Part shown: positions 1 to 11,391 of the stretch, piece by piece
How the letters are laid out: every line of letters begins with the position of its first letter
Numbering within the stretch: the first letter of the stretch is position 1
NCBI RefSeq assembly: GCF_932526225.1
Contig: NC_064040.1
Span: forward strand, 5,739,181 to 5,803,180
Source of the DNA: Nematostella vectensis
Lineage: Eukaryota > Cnidaria > Anthozoa > Actiniaria > Edwardsiidae
Length of the DNA stretch: 64,000 bases
Reading direction: 5' to 3'
The notes under the pieces: model-generated
What the model saw: only the letters and a program-made list of their open reading frames with translations
Database searches by the model: none
What the model was told of the DNA's origin: nothing
Program-made: the position numbers and the translations under genes

Positions 1-23
1 TATCCGCACGTCCGTGCATCGCA

Positions 24-248
24 ATGTCGACGACGCAGCAGAGCAAGATTACAAAGACCATCACCGACGCCGCAGTCATTACTGGCCTCGTAGCCGGTAT
101 CGGCTGGGTTGGGCGCAAGGTCTTGCGCGAGGACTTCACCAAAGACCCCTCCGCGAACGCCATGAACTACGCAAAAATGACTGCCGCCGTTGCAGGTGCT
201 GTCGCTTTGAAGGGTTACCTTGAGGACCAGAAGATCCTGCCCATGTAG
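24..248 (+). CDS. Small element-encoded membrane protein (74 aa)
   Basis: A short, complete ORF with two hydrophobic alanine/glycine/valine-rich stretches (about residues 14-30 and 50-62), separated by a charged segment. It looks like a small two-pass membrane or capsid-associated protein. It resembles uncharacterised small proteins that I associate with Maverick-like elements in anthozoan genomes. It is the first of two accessory ORFs on the + strand and is followed 118 bp later by another. An overlapping ORF in another frame (14-223) is basic and low in complexity and is taken as a shadow. Function unknown. Confidence 0.5.
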   Translation: MSTTQQSKITKTITDAAVITGLVAGIGWVGRKVLREDFTKDPSANAMNYAKMTAAVAGAVALKGYLEDQKILPM

Positions 249-366
249 TAGTGTACTGTGGCACACTACTACATGTGTAGGCCATGTATTAGACTCGTGT
301 TCATGTATGGTTCACGTACACACAGCACGTGAAGTGTGCGCACGTGAAACGTACACACACTACTCG

Positions 367-792
367 ATGGCCTCCATCGCGATTTTGGTTGGCGGCGCCG
401 TCCTAAACGCGACTACATTCGTTGGTGGCAACTACCTCGCAAAGTTCCTGTCGAACTATGAGAGCCCTGCCTTAGCTGAGAAGGAGAGGCACGACAAGGC
501 CCTAGAGAAAAACCAACAAGACTATGGACGCTACCAACAGCGGCGACAAAAAATCCTCGATTGGCAAGCTCAAAGTCGCGAGAGAGGGTCCCTCCCAAAG
601 CAAAACTTCACCGACACTGACTACGCGCTCAAACTCTACAACCAGACCCGGCCAAAACAATCCCTGGAGTCGATGCGGGCTCCTGAGCTGTCCGACTACT
701 ACATCCCCAGCAAAACGCAGAAAAACGCCGAGTTGGCGTACATTGGCGCCGGCGCTCTCGCCATCGGCTACACAGCTAGCCGCTTGCTGTGA
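367..792 (+). CDS. Element-encoded protein with N- and C-terminal hydrophobic segments (141 aa)
   Basis: The ATG at 367 is chosen because the upstream in-frame extension to 220 is cysteine- and threonine-rich, unlike the rest. The protein opens with a hydrophobic Gly/Ala-rich segment (about residues 3-25). It continues with a charged, glutamine-rich middle (about 30-115) that looks helical, and closes with a second hydrophobic segment (about 120-138). This layout suggests a membrane-anchored accessory or structural protein. It has no lesion, unlike the other genes of the element. It sits between the small ORF at 24-248 and the integrase remnant. Family function unknown to me. Confidence 0.5.
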   Translation: MASIAILVGGAVLNATTFVGGNYLAKFLSNYESPALAEKERHDKALEKNQQDYGRYQQRRQKILDWQAQSRERGSLPKQNFTDTDYALKLYNQTRPKQSLESMRAPELSDYYIPSKTQKNAELAYIGAGALAIGYTASRLL

Positions 793-866
793 TGTAGCTG
801 CCGTTCCGGCGCTGCATCTAGGCGGCCTTTTTCCATGCTGCGCGTATGCGCATGCGTATAAGATGA

Positions 867-1350
867 TTGCAGACCGGCCTCAGAAAGACCACCTCGGCCG
901 CCCGCCTACTGAGGACTAAGAGCGCGGCCGTCGTCTCCCGCGAACTCGCTGACATCTATGCAGAGGGACCTCTCACATGGCCTAAAGTCCTCATGGTTGA
1001 TGACGGCACGGAGTTCAAGGGTGCTACCACAAAGCTCCTAACAGACCACGGGGTGGTAGTCCGACGGGCTGAGCCAGGGCACCACAGGAGCCAAGCCTTC
1101 GCCGAGTCTTTCCATCGCTGGCTGGCACAGCGCCTATTTCGTGCGTAGTACTCGAAGGAGCTTGCATCCGGCGAGACAAACCGTGAGTGGGTTACTGCTT
1201 TGCCAATCGTCATCTTGGACATAAACGCAACGAAGACTCGCATGACTGGCTTTGCGCCTAAAGACGCCATAAAGTTGAGGCGCGTGCCTCTCAAAGCCGA
1301 AAAGCTCCCCTTAGAGGTAGGAACGGAGGTGTGGCAATCGGGGGTAGTTT
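867..1350 (+). pseudogene. Integrase C-terminal half (rve/DDE type), broken
   Basis: One reading frame runs from about 867 to 1350 and is interrupted by a TAG at 1146-1148. It contains an integrase-core signature, D-D-G-T-E-F, at about 1001-1018 (second catalytic Asp). A later helix-like stretch with the H-R-S-Q-A-F-A-E-S-F pattern would carry the catalytic Glu. The N-terminal zinc-binding part and the first catalytic Asp are missing. The coding similarity stops near 1348, exactly where the opposing polymerase-like frame begins, so the C-terminus is cut too. Homologous integrases insert Maverick-type elements. This copy cannot be functional because it is truncated at both ends and has a nonsense codon. 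Confidence 0.65.
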
Positions 1351-3588
1351 TTGTACACTCGGAGGACGTCTTCGCGAGGAATCCGCCTCAACATGCGTCG
1401 CAACGCTATGTTTGTGTACGCCAAGACGAAGGCCCTGATATGGTACCATTGTGAGCGTCGGACACCGTCTTTGTATTGGATCAGATGGGCCCCGTCAGCA
1501 TGCTCGAAGTTAAGTAAGTGGTCGGTGCCCGCAAGGACGTTTGTCAGATACGCGGCTTTTTCACAGTCGCGGACTACGATCGAGGACTCGTCGCCATGGC
1601 GAGCGCACTTGCCTACGAGTCTTCGCCGCCGGGGCTGGAGTGGGGGAACTTGATGGAGTCCTTTTTTTCCGACGCTATACAACACCTTCCTTGCCGTGGC
1701 CATGACGAGGTCACCCGAGTCTAACAGGTCCTTTAGCTCTGGCGTGCTGATCCAGCCCTCGTTTTGCTCCAAGTGCTGCCCTACCCTCCCGGAAGTGTAG
1801 GGGTGGCAGGCCTCAGAGAACTCCCACTCGGTCGGCTGAATGGCCCCGGTTAGTTGAAGAACCTCGCTCAATGGCCGTCCCACAACATCCGCGATACGAT
1901 ACACGTTCGTAGGGAAGCCGTATTTCCGTACCAAATCAATGGCGTCCGAGGCGCCGCCGAAGACACTGTCCTCGCATCCTAGGTACGCCGCACGCATGTC
2001 GATGTGCGCATGAGGCTGCGCCCCTAAGTTTTCCTTGTTATTCCACACTTTGGACTCAACCTGCGCCGCTCGCCAGACGTCCCTGTATTTAAGAGGCGTT
2101 GGCCTGATGTTCTCCCTCTGGGTCCACTTCTTGAAGCGATACCCCATTGCACCGCCCATCGAGTGCGTAGCTTCTGTGTACTCTTGGTAGGCTGGGTGAT
2201 CATCAGGGAGCCATTGAGGATCATATCCTGTCTCGTCTGTAAACGCCCTGTCGATATCTGCTCCGTCCTGTCCCGATCGGTACAGTTTGCCTTCTTGCGT
2301 GACTATAACGCGCCCGCACAGCCAAATCCTCGTACTTCTGGGGATCGCCCTGTTTATAAAGCGAATAAGCACCTCTCGCACTTTCGCCTCGCGCGTTTTT
2401 GTGGCGGCACTGGTTAGAGCCTTCTCCTGACATAACGAACGAAGCTTCCCCTCAGCCTCGAGGTCTAGGCCGTGGACGCTCGTGATCGTAGGTGGTTCGG
2501 TCGGAAGCTCCGCCCAGGCGTGGTTATTGTGGCGAGGGATAGTGACCCTCGCCTTAGTCTTGTACTTCCCCGAGTCCCACAGGACGTTACCCAGGGCGTC
2601 CATGGCAACTAGCTTTACCTCGAGCTTCTTTTCCATCTCAAAGAGGTCTTCTTTGGTGCATCCCGTAGTGGCCAGCTTCTTGTCACATCGCTCGAGGATC
2701 TTGCCTCGTGTCTTGGTTAGACCAAGGGAGCGCGAGGTGCCGCGATTCCTCATGAAGTCGGCAACATAGCTCACAACACAGTTAGCGAAGGCGTCACTCC
2801 CCTCTCGCTCAAACATTGGCCCAGGCTCCCCATTTTGCTCAGGTAAAGGGCGAAGCTCGTATGACGAGGTACTCTCGTCCTTTCTCACAAATACCCGCAT
2901 CGATGCCTTCCAGGGCGCCGACTGCGATTTGGTCCGCTCTTTTGACTAACGACCTACCAATCTTGTGCCCCGAGCGCCCTTCCTCCTCCGTGATTGGCGC
3001 CAATGGCTCTGCGGGGGCCTTACCAACGACCGTGAAGAGTCTGTAACGCCGGTCGGGGTCTACCATCTCGAGCACCAGTGGCAGCACTGCGTTTGCCCTC
3101 AGAGACTCTCGCTCGTGCGAGACCCACCACACCGAGCCGTCGTCATTAATATCAGGCCCCCGCATAACCGGCTTTAGACCAATGACACCTGCTCCACCAA
3201 GATCTCGTATCTCCTGGTAAACACCGGCGCTTATGTCTTGGCCCCGAAGAGTGGCATCCACGCTTGGGAACCGAAGATGGGCGCCGCCGACGAAGAGAGA
3301 ATAGTACTCCTCGGGGTCTAAGCCCTCTGGGCCCTTTTGCCGCCGTTCCAGCAGCAATGGGTCGAACTCGCGCCAGACTTCCTCTGGCCGCGAGCTCGCC
3401 GGCATGAGCGGCTTAAGCAGCTTGCGCTTGGCATCCTCGGGGATGCCCTCGTCCAGGATGTTCTGGACCAGCCCTGCCAGTACGGCGGGCGCCTCTTTGT
3501 CAGCAGGCATGCTATTGAGAATCTCCTCTATGTAAGCGTCCATGTTTGAGTATACCTGCGTCACCCAGTCTCCAACTGCCCGTATCAC
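1351..3588 (-). pseudogene. DNA polymerase B-like gene, frameshifted and truncated
   Basis: Two overlapping minus-strand frames, 3588-2839 (249 codons) and 2900-1311 (529 codons), read as one protein split by a frameshift in the 61-bp overlap at 2839-2900. The second frame has a D-M-R-A-A-Y-L segment that may correspond to motif A of family B polymerases. Near its end is a segment ending in L-R-V-Y, where the motif C aspartates would be expected. Instead the frame runs into unrelated residues from about 1350 onward, the integrase junction. The catalytic motif C and everything after it are therefore gone. The protein-primed PolB assignment rests on context and weak motifs; a different large element-encoded protein is possible. 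Confidence 0.5.
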
Positions 3589-3601
3589 AACCGGCGGGGC
3601 G

Positions 3602-3745
3602 AGTATTTGGGTATGCCTTGTGCCACCCAGTCTCTAATCGCCCGTATCGCGGGCTGCGATGTCAGACAGGACGAGTGTTTGGGTATGCCTTGTGCCACCC
3701 AGTCTCTAATTGCCCGTACCGCGGGCTGCGATGTCAGACAGGACG
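3602..3745. repeat. 72-bp tandem duplication inside the PolB-like gene
   Basis: Two nearly identical 72-bp units lie at 3602-3673 and 3674-3745, and a third, diverged and partial unit precedes them near 3550. Because 72 is a multiple of three, the duplication keeps frame, but each unit carries a stop in the minus-strand coding frame. It separates the polymerase-like frame from the possible N-terminal piece at 3706-3927. Confidence 0.85.
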
Positions 3746-3927
3746 AGTGCGAACCATTCCCGAACGCACCTCTCGACGCCGCGCATCCTCTGCCCTTTAC
3801 GATTCACTCCGCAGGGGCGGCACAACCGCGTCTCCGACTGCGTCCCTACGCCGCAGATCCTGCACGGCACGGGGAGGGGGCTGCCCTTACGGAGCCTTTG
3901 GAGGTGCACCTTGCAGTAGGTGTCCAA
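3706..3927 (-). pseudogene. Possible N-terminal piece of the PolB-like gene (zinc-ribbon-like)
   Basis: A 73-codon minus-strand frame with a C-x-x-C ... C-x-x-C arrangement (C-R-I-C-G and C-R-P-C-G, 12 residues apart). This is a small zinc-knuckle or zinc-ribbon pattern, followed by a charged helix. It lies upstream of, and in the same direction as, the polymerase-like frames. The 72-bp duplication with stops separates them. It may be the original N-terminus of that protein or a separate small gene; I cannot decide. Confidence 0.35.
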
Positions 3928-4059
3928 TCTTTAGCCACCCGCAGTAATCTTTTCCGCACTTCATCCTTCGATCGCTCGGTATACCACAGGACAGACGGAG
4001 GTCTAATTGCAAGGTTCCCACTCGTTTCTATGAAAGGCCCAGTCCTGCTGCGGATTAAT

Positions 4060-4350
4060 GATTGCTAACCATCGCTAATTACCCATCTACGCGGAGTGTG
4101 TTTTGCGTAGATCTACTTCTGCTAATTACCCATCTACGCGAAGTGGTCCCGACGTAGATTAATAATCAGCAATTATTAATCTACGCGAAACGCGTTTCGG
4201 TGCCACTGAAAGCCCCCAGCCTTTCTGGGGGGGGGCTGGGGGGGGGGGGGGGGATTCGCGCCTCCCAAGCCTAAAACGGGGATGGAAGGCCCGGAGGGGC
4301 GATTCGCGCCTCCCACTCGTTTCTATGAAAGGCCCCAGTCCCCCCCTGAG
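4060..4350. repeat. Repeated and hairpin-forming right end of the Maverick-like element
   Basis: A motif reading GCTAATTACCCATCTACGCG occurs twice (about 4074 and 4121). Inverted copies of its core (CGCGTAGAT) occur at 4104-4112 and 4180-4190. A segment of about 32 bp at 4017-4048 recurs in direct orientation at 4313-4348. There is a run of about 17 G at 4236-4252. This could be the subterminal or terminal repeat of the element. AT-rich host-like DNA begins directly after it. Confidence 0.4.
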
Positions 4351-5342
4351 TAAATGGTAACTAGTAATGCAGTATGTTTGAACTTTATTCCAGAAATCCA
4401 ACATTCCATTCCTGTACTTAACTACACTCCCAAACTAAATCGCCACCAATCATTGAGTACGAAATGAGCAAAAAGCGACTATGGAACAATGAACCAGATG
4501 TGATTATAGCAGCACGTGACTGACCACGTGACTTACACGTGGCTAGAGTACCTGAGCATCACCGTGTTCTATACAAACACTTAATAATTCGGTGAACTTC
4601 CAGGGCGGAAATTCCGGAATGTGTTAAGCCAATTCTCTGGTCGAGGACGGATATGGATATTTTCTGTAAGTGTTCATGGCTCAAGTCTATTTTGTGGCAC
4701 ATGATCTCAGCCTGGGATGCAGCAATCTCCTTTATTTGTTTCACCTCGGGATCAACTCGTCTATGTTGCGATTACGCATATTCGCGTGAAGCTTTTTTTT
4801 GTTAAAATGACGCGAGCATATTATCATACAAAAATGTGATCTTATAATAATAATAATTAATAATAATAATAATTGAACTATTATTTACACTAAAAGAATG
4901 TCCTATACAGCCGTGCTCTGTTGTTCTGTGAAGAGAAAAATAGAACATTTAGCATTAAATAGCTGGACAATAACTGGTCTGAATAAAGTCAGTCATAAGG
5001 CTATTCTGTGATGACGCTTTTATTGCCAGTATCAATTATATTGTCTGTGCATAGCAGACAATGCAGACCTTTTGAATGATTTTGGGTCCCTTTGAGAGTA
5101 CAGAAAGATAGCGCTTATGAGTTACAGTGTCAAGCATCAGAGAAATACCTTATATACAACTGATAGCAACAGCGCCAAATGTGAATAAAAACCAAATCAG
5201 AAAAAGTGAAATACTTCTGAAACTCTGCGAACAGTTCAAAGTTTAGCTTCAGCAGGAGCTTAGCTCATGATAGGGGCCGCATTGTAAGGGGCTGTTAGGA
5301 GTAAGTCTTGATTTCCCATTATTTTCTGCACCCATCCCCCCT
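4351..5342. other. Spacer and probable WDR26 3'UTR
   Basis: AT-rich DNA with a (TAA)n-like stretch at 4845-4875. A minus-strand AATAAA (plus TTTATT at 5019-5024) lies 320 bp past the WDR26 stop and is a plausible poly(A) signal. One possible exon at 4563-4760 is described separately; nothing else is recognised. Confidence 0.4.
4563..4760 (-). other. Candidate orphan exon (198 bp, unidentified)
   Basis: An open minus-strand frame of 65 codons is bounded by a CATAG acceptor after 4760 and a GTGATG donor before 4563. The predicted peptide is helical and ends in a hydrophobic segment with the pattern L-E-V-H-R-I-I-K-C-L-Y. Composition looks coding, but I do not recognise the family and see no partner exons nearby. 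It may be a displaced exon, part of a gene running to the left, or chance. Confidence 0.3.
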
Positions 5343-8300
5343 TCAGGTGTAAAACAATAGGGTGTGGTCATCACCTTCTGTGGATGGCCCCCATATCCTG
5401 ACAGTGCCGTCATCACTAGCAGACGCCATCATACTTGGTACCAGGGGATTCCACGTGACACAGTTGACTGTCCGAGTGTGCCCACATAACACGGCGATAG
5501 GCCGCTCATTTTTCACATGCCATATATACACTTGGTGGTCTGAAAATCGATAAAAATAGTGACACATGTTAAATGCACTGTACAATTCCATTAAAACTTA
5601 AAACAAATATAAGCGTGTGTCCAGAGAGGGGCCTGGGCCCCACCCTGCTCATGTGATGAGTTTGACTTTGGTTGACTCCTTGGTACATAAGAAGTTGGTT
5701 AATGTTATGTGTGTACTGTTTTTGGATACATAAGAAGTTGGTTCATTTTATGTGTGTATTTGGATAGAAAAGGTTTCTAGAAGGATCTAGTGAACAATTA
5801 CCAGAGCTAAGGGTACCGATTTGAACTTAATTGATCTGTGACAAGTTAGAGCATGCTGCTGTTATTTCAGTTGAGACTGGTGGTACATGTAACACCCTAT
5901 GCTGTTTAGGTTGATACCCCCCAATCGGTAGTTTAGATATTATTGTAGTAGAGCAGTTTTGTCAAACTCTTTGCAACAACTCATAACCTTGTTGTTGCCT
6001 TATCTCATACTAAATTCTATTCTCCCAAATATTGCTGTCTTCACAGGCCCCATATTTTTCAGGGTCCTATTTGGTAATCTTACCTTCACTCCCACTAGCT
6101 AAGAAATCCTGGTTGACACCGCCAAAGCAAGAGTGTATTGTATAGAAACCTTGTGTGACACCTTGATATTTACGCTCCAAAACTCTGTCTTTGATGTTCC
6201 ATAAATGTAGTCCCTAAAAAAAGTATTGTAATAAAGTATGTAGTCCCTAAAAAAAGTCCATATAGGTTTTGTTGCAGCAATACATTTACACAGCTCTTAA
6301 GAGATAATTGGCCCTGTGTGCCTTATTTGAATGTTTGAATGCACACTTTTTGGATGCCCAGAACATCAAAGGGGAACAAAGCATGATTTTGGGAATTGGA
6401 TGATGCCTTATCATGGACAACTCAATTCATTACCTAATGGGCTGCCTTCCTTAATTTGAGGCTATTTCCAGTCTGAGCAAAGTTGTGGGATAGCAGAAAA
6501 GGGTGGAGGGGCCTGCACATATCCCACCTACCAACAGGACTTTGCATACTTTCAAATTCAACAAAAAAGCTTAAAACAATCAAGCTTCCACCACCGATTA
6601 CCTGAGAGCAGGCTAAAAAAAACCATGGATTGGATGGAGTGGCTTACAATATGGTGATTTAAGTATTGGCGGACCAAGAGGGGACCTAGAAGGCATCTAC
6701 TTTCTCCTGATTTGGAGATTTTTCACAGAAAGATAAAAAGATCAATGGATAAAATAAATCTGAATCAAGAGTTCCTTGATCCGACCTTTGTTAGAATATC
6801 AAGTGCAACAATTTGTAATGTACCTGAGATGCGACATTTAGCAGACATCTTCTGCCATCATCAGAGACACTAAAAGACATTATTGGGTGGTCCTCTTGTA
6901 ATCTGAAAACATCAAAACCAACAGTCAATCCTAGTTCTCAATGTCACGTGGTACACAAACCCCAAGTGCCAAGATCAATGTGATACAGTCAAACCTCTAC
7001 ACAACACTCACTTACTCAACTCACTCAACTTACTCACAAATTTTCTATCTGATATCTACTGTAGATTTCCCCCCTATTTAACAGCCACCTCAATCAAGCA
7101 GATGTGGTCGTCATATTGGCCAGGGGCAAATCCAGCATTTCCAATAAGGAAAGCCCAAGGAAAGTATTTTAAGAAAGGGTGGCCAGGATTCACTGTTCTT
7201 TTTTGGATTTCCAGTCTGTAAGAAAAGCCCGTTTGTAATGTAGTTCCAATTTGCCAGATTTTCTTACAATGACTCATAATATTCTATGTGTGGCTCATGC
7301 ATGACCCTAAAATATCATACAGGAACCTGATTTGTGGCTTACTTCTGAGGATGGCTGCTTAGGGGATGTTTGAGTGCAGTATCATTTTTTGTTCTTACTT
7401 ACACATTACTATCATGAAGGTCTTCAAAATTATAAGATCGTAATCGCATGTGTGTGTCCGCTGCAAGCACTGTTTTGCCATCATCTAAACAGTACAAAGC
7501 GTTTACCCGGACTCCTTCCCAGGAATCCAGCACATTTCCATCTAAATCCTGGAAAAAAATCAAACCAAGTCTCTTAGTATTTATTGGCTGCAATTGAACA
7601 AACAGAATATATATATATATATATATGTCAGGTCAGGTTGTAAAGACATACAACAGTTTACTTACACATTGGTAGAATTGTCCCCTTGTACCACCGGTGT
7701 AGAAGCGTTTTCCATCTGGATTCCAAGCACAGCAAGTCAGGCTGTCGTCTGGGGACTGACTCATGCGACACTTAAGGTCTCCAGTCTGTGATCAAACAAA
7801 TATGAACAGATAAAATAGACCTCCACAAATTAAACCTCAGCTAGTTGTCATCCACAGTATGGACAAATCTGGCCCTTATTCTAACAACATGGTCAAGTTG
7901 AAGGCATAGAAGGTGCACCAGGCAGCTGCCATGCAACTCACTTGATTGAAAATGTTGTGTATTTTTTTCAAGGGGGGTGGGGGGGGGGGGGCTGGGGAAA
8001 CTGGAGAGACCCTTAGGTACAATGCCAAAAAGCAGTCAACTCGTCAACTCAACTCACGTTAGACCAAGTAATTGAACCCAATAGTGAGAGGCCTGGGCAC
8101 CAACTGCCAACTGCACAACAAGTGCTTCCAACATATACAGTATATACTTGTTTAATAGAATACACATTGATCCATCCAAGTGCCTACCTCAACATTCCAT
8201 ATCCAAAGCTCAGAGCAATCCTCTGGGCCACACGCTATAACATACACATCGTCTGGACTCCAAGCCAGAAACGCAACACCGTATGAATGACCTTCTAAGG

Positions 8301-11300
8301 TTCGTAGGAGCTTTGGTTCCATTCCCTGAGACAAAAGGATCACAGGCACCCTGTTAAGTGTGAATTCTCTTTATTTCCAAACACTACTGTGTCAGGATCA
8401 CTGAGCATTTCATTTCAGATGCAAGGTTAAGTTCTATCCCCATCATAGAAAAAGAGTAGTCCTATAGTTTTTGGCTTGATTTTAATATTTTTGCATATAT
8501 GTATCAAAGTTTTAACAAGAAAATTAAGAGAAACCTAAGAGGAATGTTTCTTTCCCAATTGCTAGCTTATCTGACATCATATGCGGACACATGTTGTTCA
8601 TATTTAGCTGGCAATTAGGCTTTAAAAAGACACATAAAATGCATGCTCTTAATTTGTTATTTATGTTGAATAAGTTAAGGTAAGATAATAAAAAATAAAT
8701 AAAAGTTGTTAAACTGGATGCTTTTCTGATTACAGCACTTCATACCATAAAGCCTGTATACTCACCACGACTTCCCAAATTATGATATTTCCATCTTTGG
8801 CCCCAGTAGCCAACCTTCTACCATCATGTGAAAATTTAGCAAACCAAACCTAGAAAAAGAAAATGACTTTTTATAATGTCTAGACACAATTTGCCCCCAT
8901 TCTGAATGGCATTGTCTAGCAGCCAATGGCTTAATGACCACCTGTCTAACAATAACAGCAATTATTTAAGGAGTTTGAACCTTAAATTTGATGTTGTTTT
9001 ATCACAAAACTCACAGTGTTCTGTTTGTATCATGTCTCTACCCATTTCATCAATTCCTTAGAGGTCTCTGTAAGCTGAAGTTTGAAGATGTTTTCTTACC
9101 TCGTCACAGTGCTCTGTTAATGTGTACTTGATTTCACAAGGAAATTGTTTTCTGTGTTAAGCATAACAGGAGGTTTTATCAGTTCAAGGAGGACATGATT
9201 ACACAGGACCCTATTGATTGCAGACTGTGTAAAAATGGCAAATAGGGCACTGCCCTGATATATTCAAATCACAGTAGCAGACTGGCTTCATACTGACCTC
9301 GTACACTGATGGTCACTCAGTAATGAGAAGGAATGCATTCCTGCATCTATATTTGTATTATGGAATGGACACTTTTCTTTTTGTAGCTCAACAGCCTGTG
9401 ACAGTAGTGCCTTTAATCTTTGTGGAGGAAGCATTACAGATGCAGGTAGAAATGCTAAGGGGTAAGAAACACACACACAATTATATCAATGTTAGCATAA
9501 CTTGCTGAGTCATCACATACTGGCAATTCATTATGACACATTATATTTGTTTTAAGATACTAGTTATTTTAGAGGGACTTACATTGTAATTTGTCCATGA
9601 GAATTTGTCTAGATTTAAATCCTTTGCCTTCCCAACAAGCCCGTTTATGTAGTTCCTCATGATTCGTGCACATGATTAATCTGTTCACAAAAACAATACA
9701 TCACATATGCTTTGCTTGAAGGGATTTAATTATCTCACAACCAGTATAAGCAGTGTTTTCAGGATATCAATAGGACACCCTATCTTGGCTACATGATGAA
9801 TTCTAAATTTTAAAAGAGATAATTTTAGGATAGATAAGATAATAAGATAAAAATGAAGAATCAAGCTCACGTTCTTATAACAATGCTGTTTCATATTGTT
9901 ATATTTTACAGTTTCATATTGTTATATTTTACAGTGATAGTGATAGTCTGATGACAATATGATGATGATCGTGTTCAGTATTGATTGCTATGATGTTGCT
10001 ACACAATGACAAAAAGCGAGGCCAAGGCTAGTATTTGTACAATAGAATATAAATATCCACAGTAACAAAACAATGTTGCTTTATGTATTTGTTAGGCATC
10101 ACAATTATATCTTTTCTTCCTACTTGTGAAATTAACCCATAAAAAATCAAACACGGTAATTTTCCACTATCAGATAAAAGCCATTAGAAACAGCATTGGT
10201 GATTTAGAGTTTATGATGAAGTATTTGCATATTGCTTCATGGACATATGATTAGAGTGTCAAAAAGACAAACTCTGGTGGAATTGTTCTTTGTATACATA
10301 CCCGCTAAGTTGATGGAGTCTTTCTCGGTTATATTTTAGAGGGGTAAGTTCAGTTCTTAGGCAATGCAGAGCATCGAATGGGCGATTATCTTCTAGAAAC
10401 TCGAGGAATTTCTGTTCTAATAAACAAAATCTCATTTTCTGAAAAAGACAATAGGAGTATGGGTTAAGATTTATCGAGGCTGGTATCTCATCAAATTCTT
10501 TTCCTTCTGTTTGGGGGTGGAGAAATCTTGGATGATTATTGTCATTTATAAGGAATTCATCACAGAGATATTGTAGCATAACGCTATGAATGTATTCAAC
10601 AATAGTCACGAAAACAAATTCAGTAAATATTCTAAAAGTGCTGGTACTAGGCTGTAGGATCGAAGCTGATCGTACTCACCGATATATCTTCGTGGTTTTC
10701 GACAAGTAATTTAAGCTCTTTTAGGATACAATCAGCCTTTAGAAGAAATAGAAAAGAGTGTTATAAGCAAACATTTTACAATAAAAAGATGGAAAAAAAG
10801 CACTCACGAACACAACACAACATATAGTCTAGAAGGCACCACAACACAACAAACCTTTTCCCAATCGCCAGCCATTACACTTTGCCGAAATTTAGCAGCC
10901 GATGGATGTTCTAACCTACAGCCAGATTCCCTCATAAGAACATCTACTGATTGACTGTAGGGAAACAAAGAAACAAGTCGAAGATGAGCCCAGCTAGAAG
11001 CTTGCGCCAAACACAAACACACGTCAACAAAAGAAGTTCTAGTTGGACGACGAACAACTTGATTGAGAACTCACTCCAATCCCAGGCCTTGAAGATGCTG
11101 GCCGACCAGACGAACCACGTCTTCGTCGACTCTAGTTAGTAGTTTACGCTTGAGGGGGGCTTTGCTATCGCCGTTTGATATGTGCTCTCCATTAGAAGTG
11201 CTTGCTTCTCCATCCTCCCTTGCTGAAGTCCGTTTCGATCTGTGCATATCGGACTCGAGACCGAAGGAAAGGCGCGCCCTTTTTTGTGGTGGTGGAGACA

Positions 11301-11391
11301 GTCCACCTTTCTGTTCGTCTTCAGAGGAGGCCAGGGTAGCGAACGACTCGTTGGAGAGCCAGGTTTGCCGTACTACAAGACCACACGACAC
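5343..11391 (-). CDS. WDR26: WDR26 homologue, CTLH/GID E3 ligase subunit
   Basis: Coding exons (minus strand): 11247-11075, 10954-10855, 10736-10680, 10438-10302, 9680-9583, 9454-9298, 9151-9100, 8849-8766, 8325-8188, 7785-7666, 7548-7403, 6902-6824, 6213-6084, 5539-5343. All joins keep frame, with GT-AG borders. Translation follows vertebrate WDR26 throughout: LisH (G-Q-H-L-Q-G-L-G-L), CTLH, then WD40 blades. It ends with the conserved [15 protein letters not shown] blade. From the Met at 11247 it gives 555 aa. The frame is open upstream to 11391, but only with a GTG, and an acceptor-like TTGTAG at 11373 suggests a spliced 5'UTR, so the start is uncertain. The family scaffolds and recruits substrates to the CTLH ubiquitin ligase. 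No lesions; probably functional. Confidence 0.95.
6205..6257. repeat. 33-bp duplication of the WDR26 exon 13 acceptor
   Basis: A 20-bp segment containing the first bases of exon 13, the AG and the pyrimidine tract (minus strand) occurs at 6205-6224 and again at 6238-6257. The distal copy is a ready-made decoy acceptor 33 bp upstream of the real one. Confidence 0.8.

Larger units (their letters stand above)
1..4350. mobile_element. Decayed Maverick/Polinton-like element
   Basis: This GC-richer block differs in base composition from the AT-rich DNA after 4350. It holds two small ORFs (+), the C-terminal half of an rve-type integrase (+) and a long DNA-polymerase-like frame (-). That gene set is typical of Mavericks/Polintons and adintovirus-like elements, which are virus-derived self-synthesising transposons. 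The integrase and polymerase are joined tail-to-tail near 1350 with both 3' ends missing, so the copy is internally deleted or inverted. There are in-frame stops, a frameshift and a 72-bp duplication. The left end lies outside the window. The right end is probably in the repeated, hairpin-rich stretch 4060-4350. Assignment to this class is from gene content and remembered family resemblance, not from a search. Confidence 0.6.

Noticed and set aside
14-223. 69-codon ORF overlapping the first small gene
   Set aside because: Out-of-frame shadow with Arg/His-rich low-complexity composition.
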